Assembly (NCBI GenBank): GCA_028554795.2
Contig: CM068838.1
Coordinates: forward strand, 86,742,944-86,806,943
DNA from: Sinohyriopsis cumingii
Lineage: Eukaryota; Mollusca; Bivalvia; Unionida; Unionidae
DNA length: 64,000 nt
Reading direction: 5' to 3'
Of this stretch, positions 63,128 to 64,000 are shown piece after piece (the first letter of the stretch is position 1; each line of letters begins with the position of its first letter). The notes under the pieces were generated by a model. That model saw only the letters and a program-made list of their open reading frames with translations, was not told the DNA's origin and did not search any database. A program made the position numbers and the translations under genes.

Positions 63128-64000
63128 CTGCATGACATATGGAAGGAAATAAATTAATCAATGAATAAATTCCCTTCCAATATAAGGACCATAACCCAAT
63201 TCTGAATTAATATGTTCCATACATTTCCTTCCCATGTTGCAGCCATGCAGAGATTTGTGTGCAAGAACTGCCTCCTGAAAATCAGTCTTTTTGTATATTG
63301 TAAACCATTTAAATTCTTTATAAACAATGCATCTAACAAATAATAAATTGATGCATCTGAAATAATCAAGGTTAAGGAAAGTCAAAATCGTACAGTCTCT
63401 TCAATTATTCTGCAATGACCATTGTACTCTAAAAAAGGTCATCTTGTAATACTGTAAATATATGTTGATAAATATATGTTCATTCATCAGTCATGGATCT
63501 TAAAAAATTCTTTGTGGTTTTTATGACATTCATGCCTGATCAAATCCTGATTGGTATCATGAATATTAGTGAATGTCAGTCTTAATCCGGATCAAATCCT
63601 GATTGGTATCATGACCATTAGTGAATGTCAGTCTTAATCCTGCAAAAATTAAGGACAAAAATGAGATCAAGCATCATACATGTGCAAAACCCCCTATTCT
63701 GGTTGCTGAAATGTTTGTAATTTAAGTTGAATGTATGCATCAGAGATTAGGAAACTTTTGTGTGTTCTGCATAAGACATTCTATTTTCAGCACTGGGAGT
63801 GATGCCATCATTTGCAGCACTATGTTAGCTTCCACTGACTGTTTAGACATAAATATAACATTCATTTTAATCCATAACTAGAATTAAACATTACCAAAAT
63901 AAATCCAACAAGAACTATGTAACTGAACTAATTTTTATATTTCAACTCAAAAAGTTGGAAGTTGATATCATTGTATCTGTGCAAAATCTTTCTCTCAAGA
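63128..64000. other. Right edge, upstream intron of the host gene
   Basis: It must contain the start of the intron before exon 1 of the visible part. A frame at 63164-63277 has a plausible acceptor (GATTTTCAG|G) but no good donor in phase, so I do not call an exon. Confidence 0.5.
63538..63645. repeat. 52-bp direct duplication
   Basis: GATCAAATCCTGATTGGTAT followed by GAATGTCAGTCTTAATCC occurs twice. Confidence 0.88.

Noticed and set aside
63164..63277. Possible extra exon upstream of the first visible exon
   Set aside because: The acceptor is acceptable but no donor gives the phase 0 end required by 63127, and the encoded residues resemble nothing in the family.

Overview
This is animal nuclear DNA: AT-rich, with long GT-AG introns, tRNA-derived SINEs, non-LTR, DIRS-like, piggyBac and pogo/Tigger relics, and many minisatellites. 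The repeat vocabulary (SINE bodies ending in GGCGTTAAACCC plus a CAA tail, dispersed 'TTGACCTTTGACC' repeats, 'TTTAGGAG...AACTTGTG' repeats) and the type of host gene point to a lophotrochozoan, most likely a mollusc. The species cannot be named from sequence alone.

The backbone is one large gene on the minus strand, running right to left across almost the whole window. I resolve 17 internal exons (63127 down to 4209; 3,319 coding bases, about 1,106 codons). All have AG acceptors and GT donors, every junction is phase-compatible, and there is no internal stop. Both ends of the gene lie outside the window. The product looks extracellular: a lumenal/secreted or cell-surface protein built of divergent fibronectin-III-like repeats carrying a recurring 'D-x-T-P-P-x-x-G-x-V-x-D-G' linker motif, plus one PAN/Apple domain near the N-terminal side of the visible part. 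No signal peptide or membrane segment is visible.

Everything else sits in introns. From the left: a partial SINE and 56-bp array (1-511); a C2H2 zinc-finger relic (about 3.0-3.4 kb); a broken non-LTR retrotransposon joined to an ORF1-like frame (4.9-7.0 kb); a 64-bp array (7.7-8.26 kb); an unidentified decayed coding-like block (about 9.7-13.4 kb); a dead pogo/Tigger transposase (15.4-17.0 kb); a 60-bp array that duplicates an exon's splice acceptor (18.17-18.44 kb); a 2.2-kb Tigger-like element inserted in an 85-bp minisatellite (20.35-22.98 kb); a 3.3-kb piggyBac element with TTAA ends (33.0-36.3 kb); a second and a third piggyBac fragment (38.9-40.4 and 42.9-43.5 kb); a DIRS-like RNase H fragment (43.6-44.0 kb); SINEs at 46-47 and 52 kb; and a 53.4-57.6 kb minisatellite field interrupted by a SINE and a piggyBac MITE.

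The most distinctive features are the repeated use of minisatellites as insertion targets, with empty sites that can be read back exactly, and the tandem copying of a natural 3' splice site immediately upstream of the exon that uses it. I did not find a convincing new gene system; the 9.7-13.4 kb block is the best unexplained stretch.
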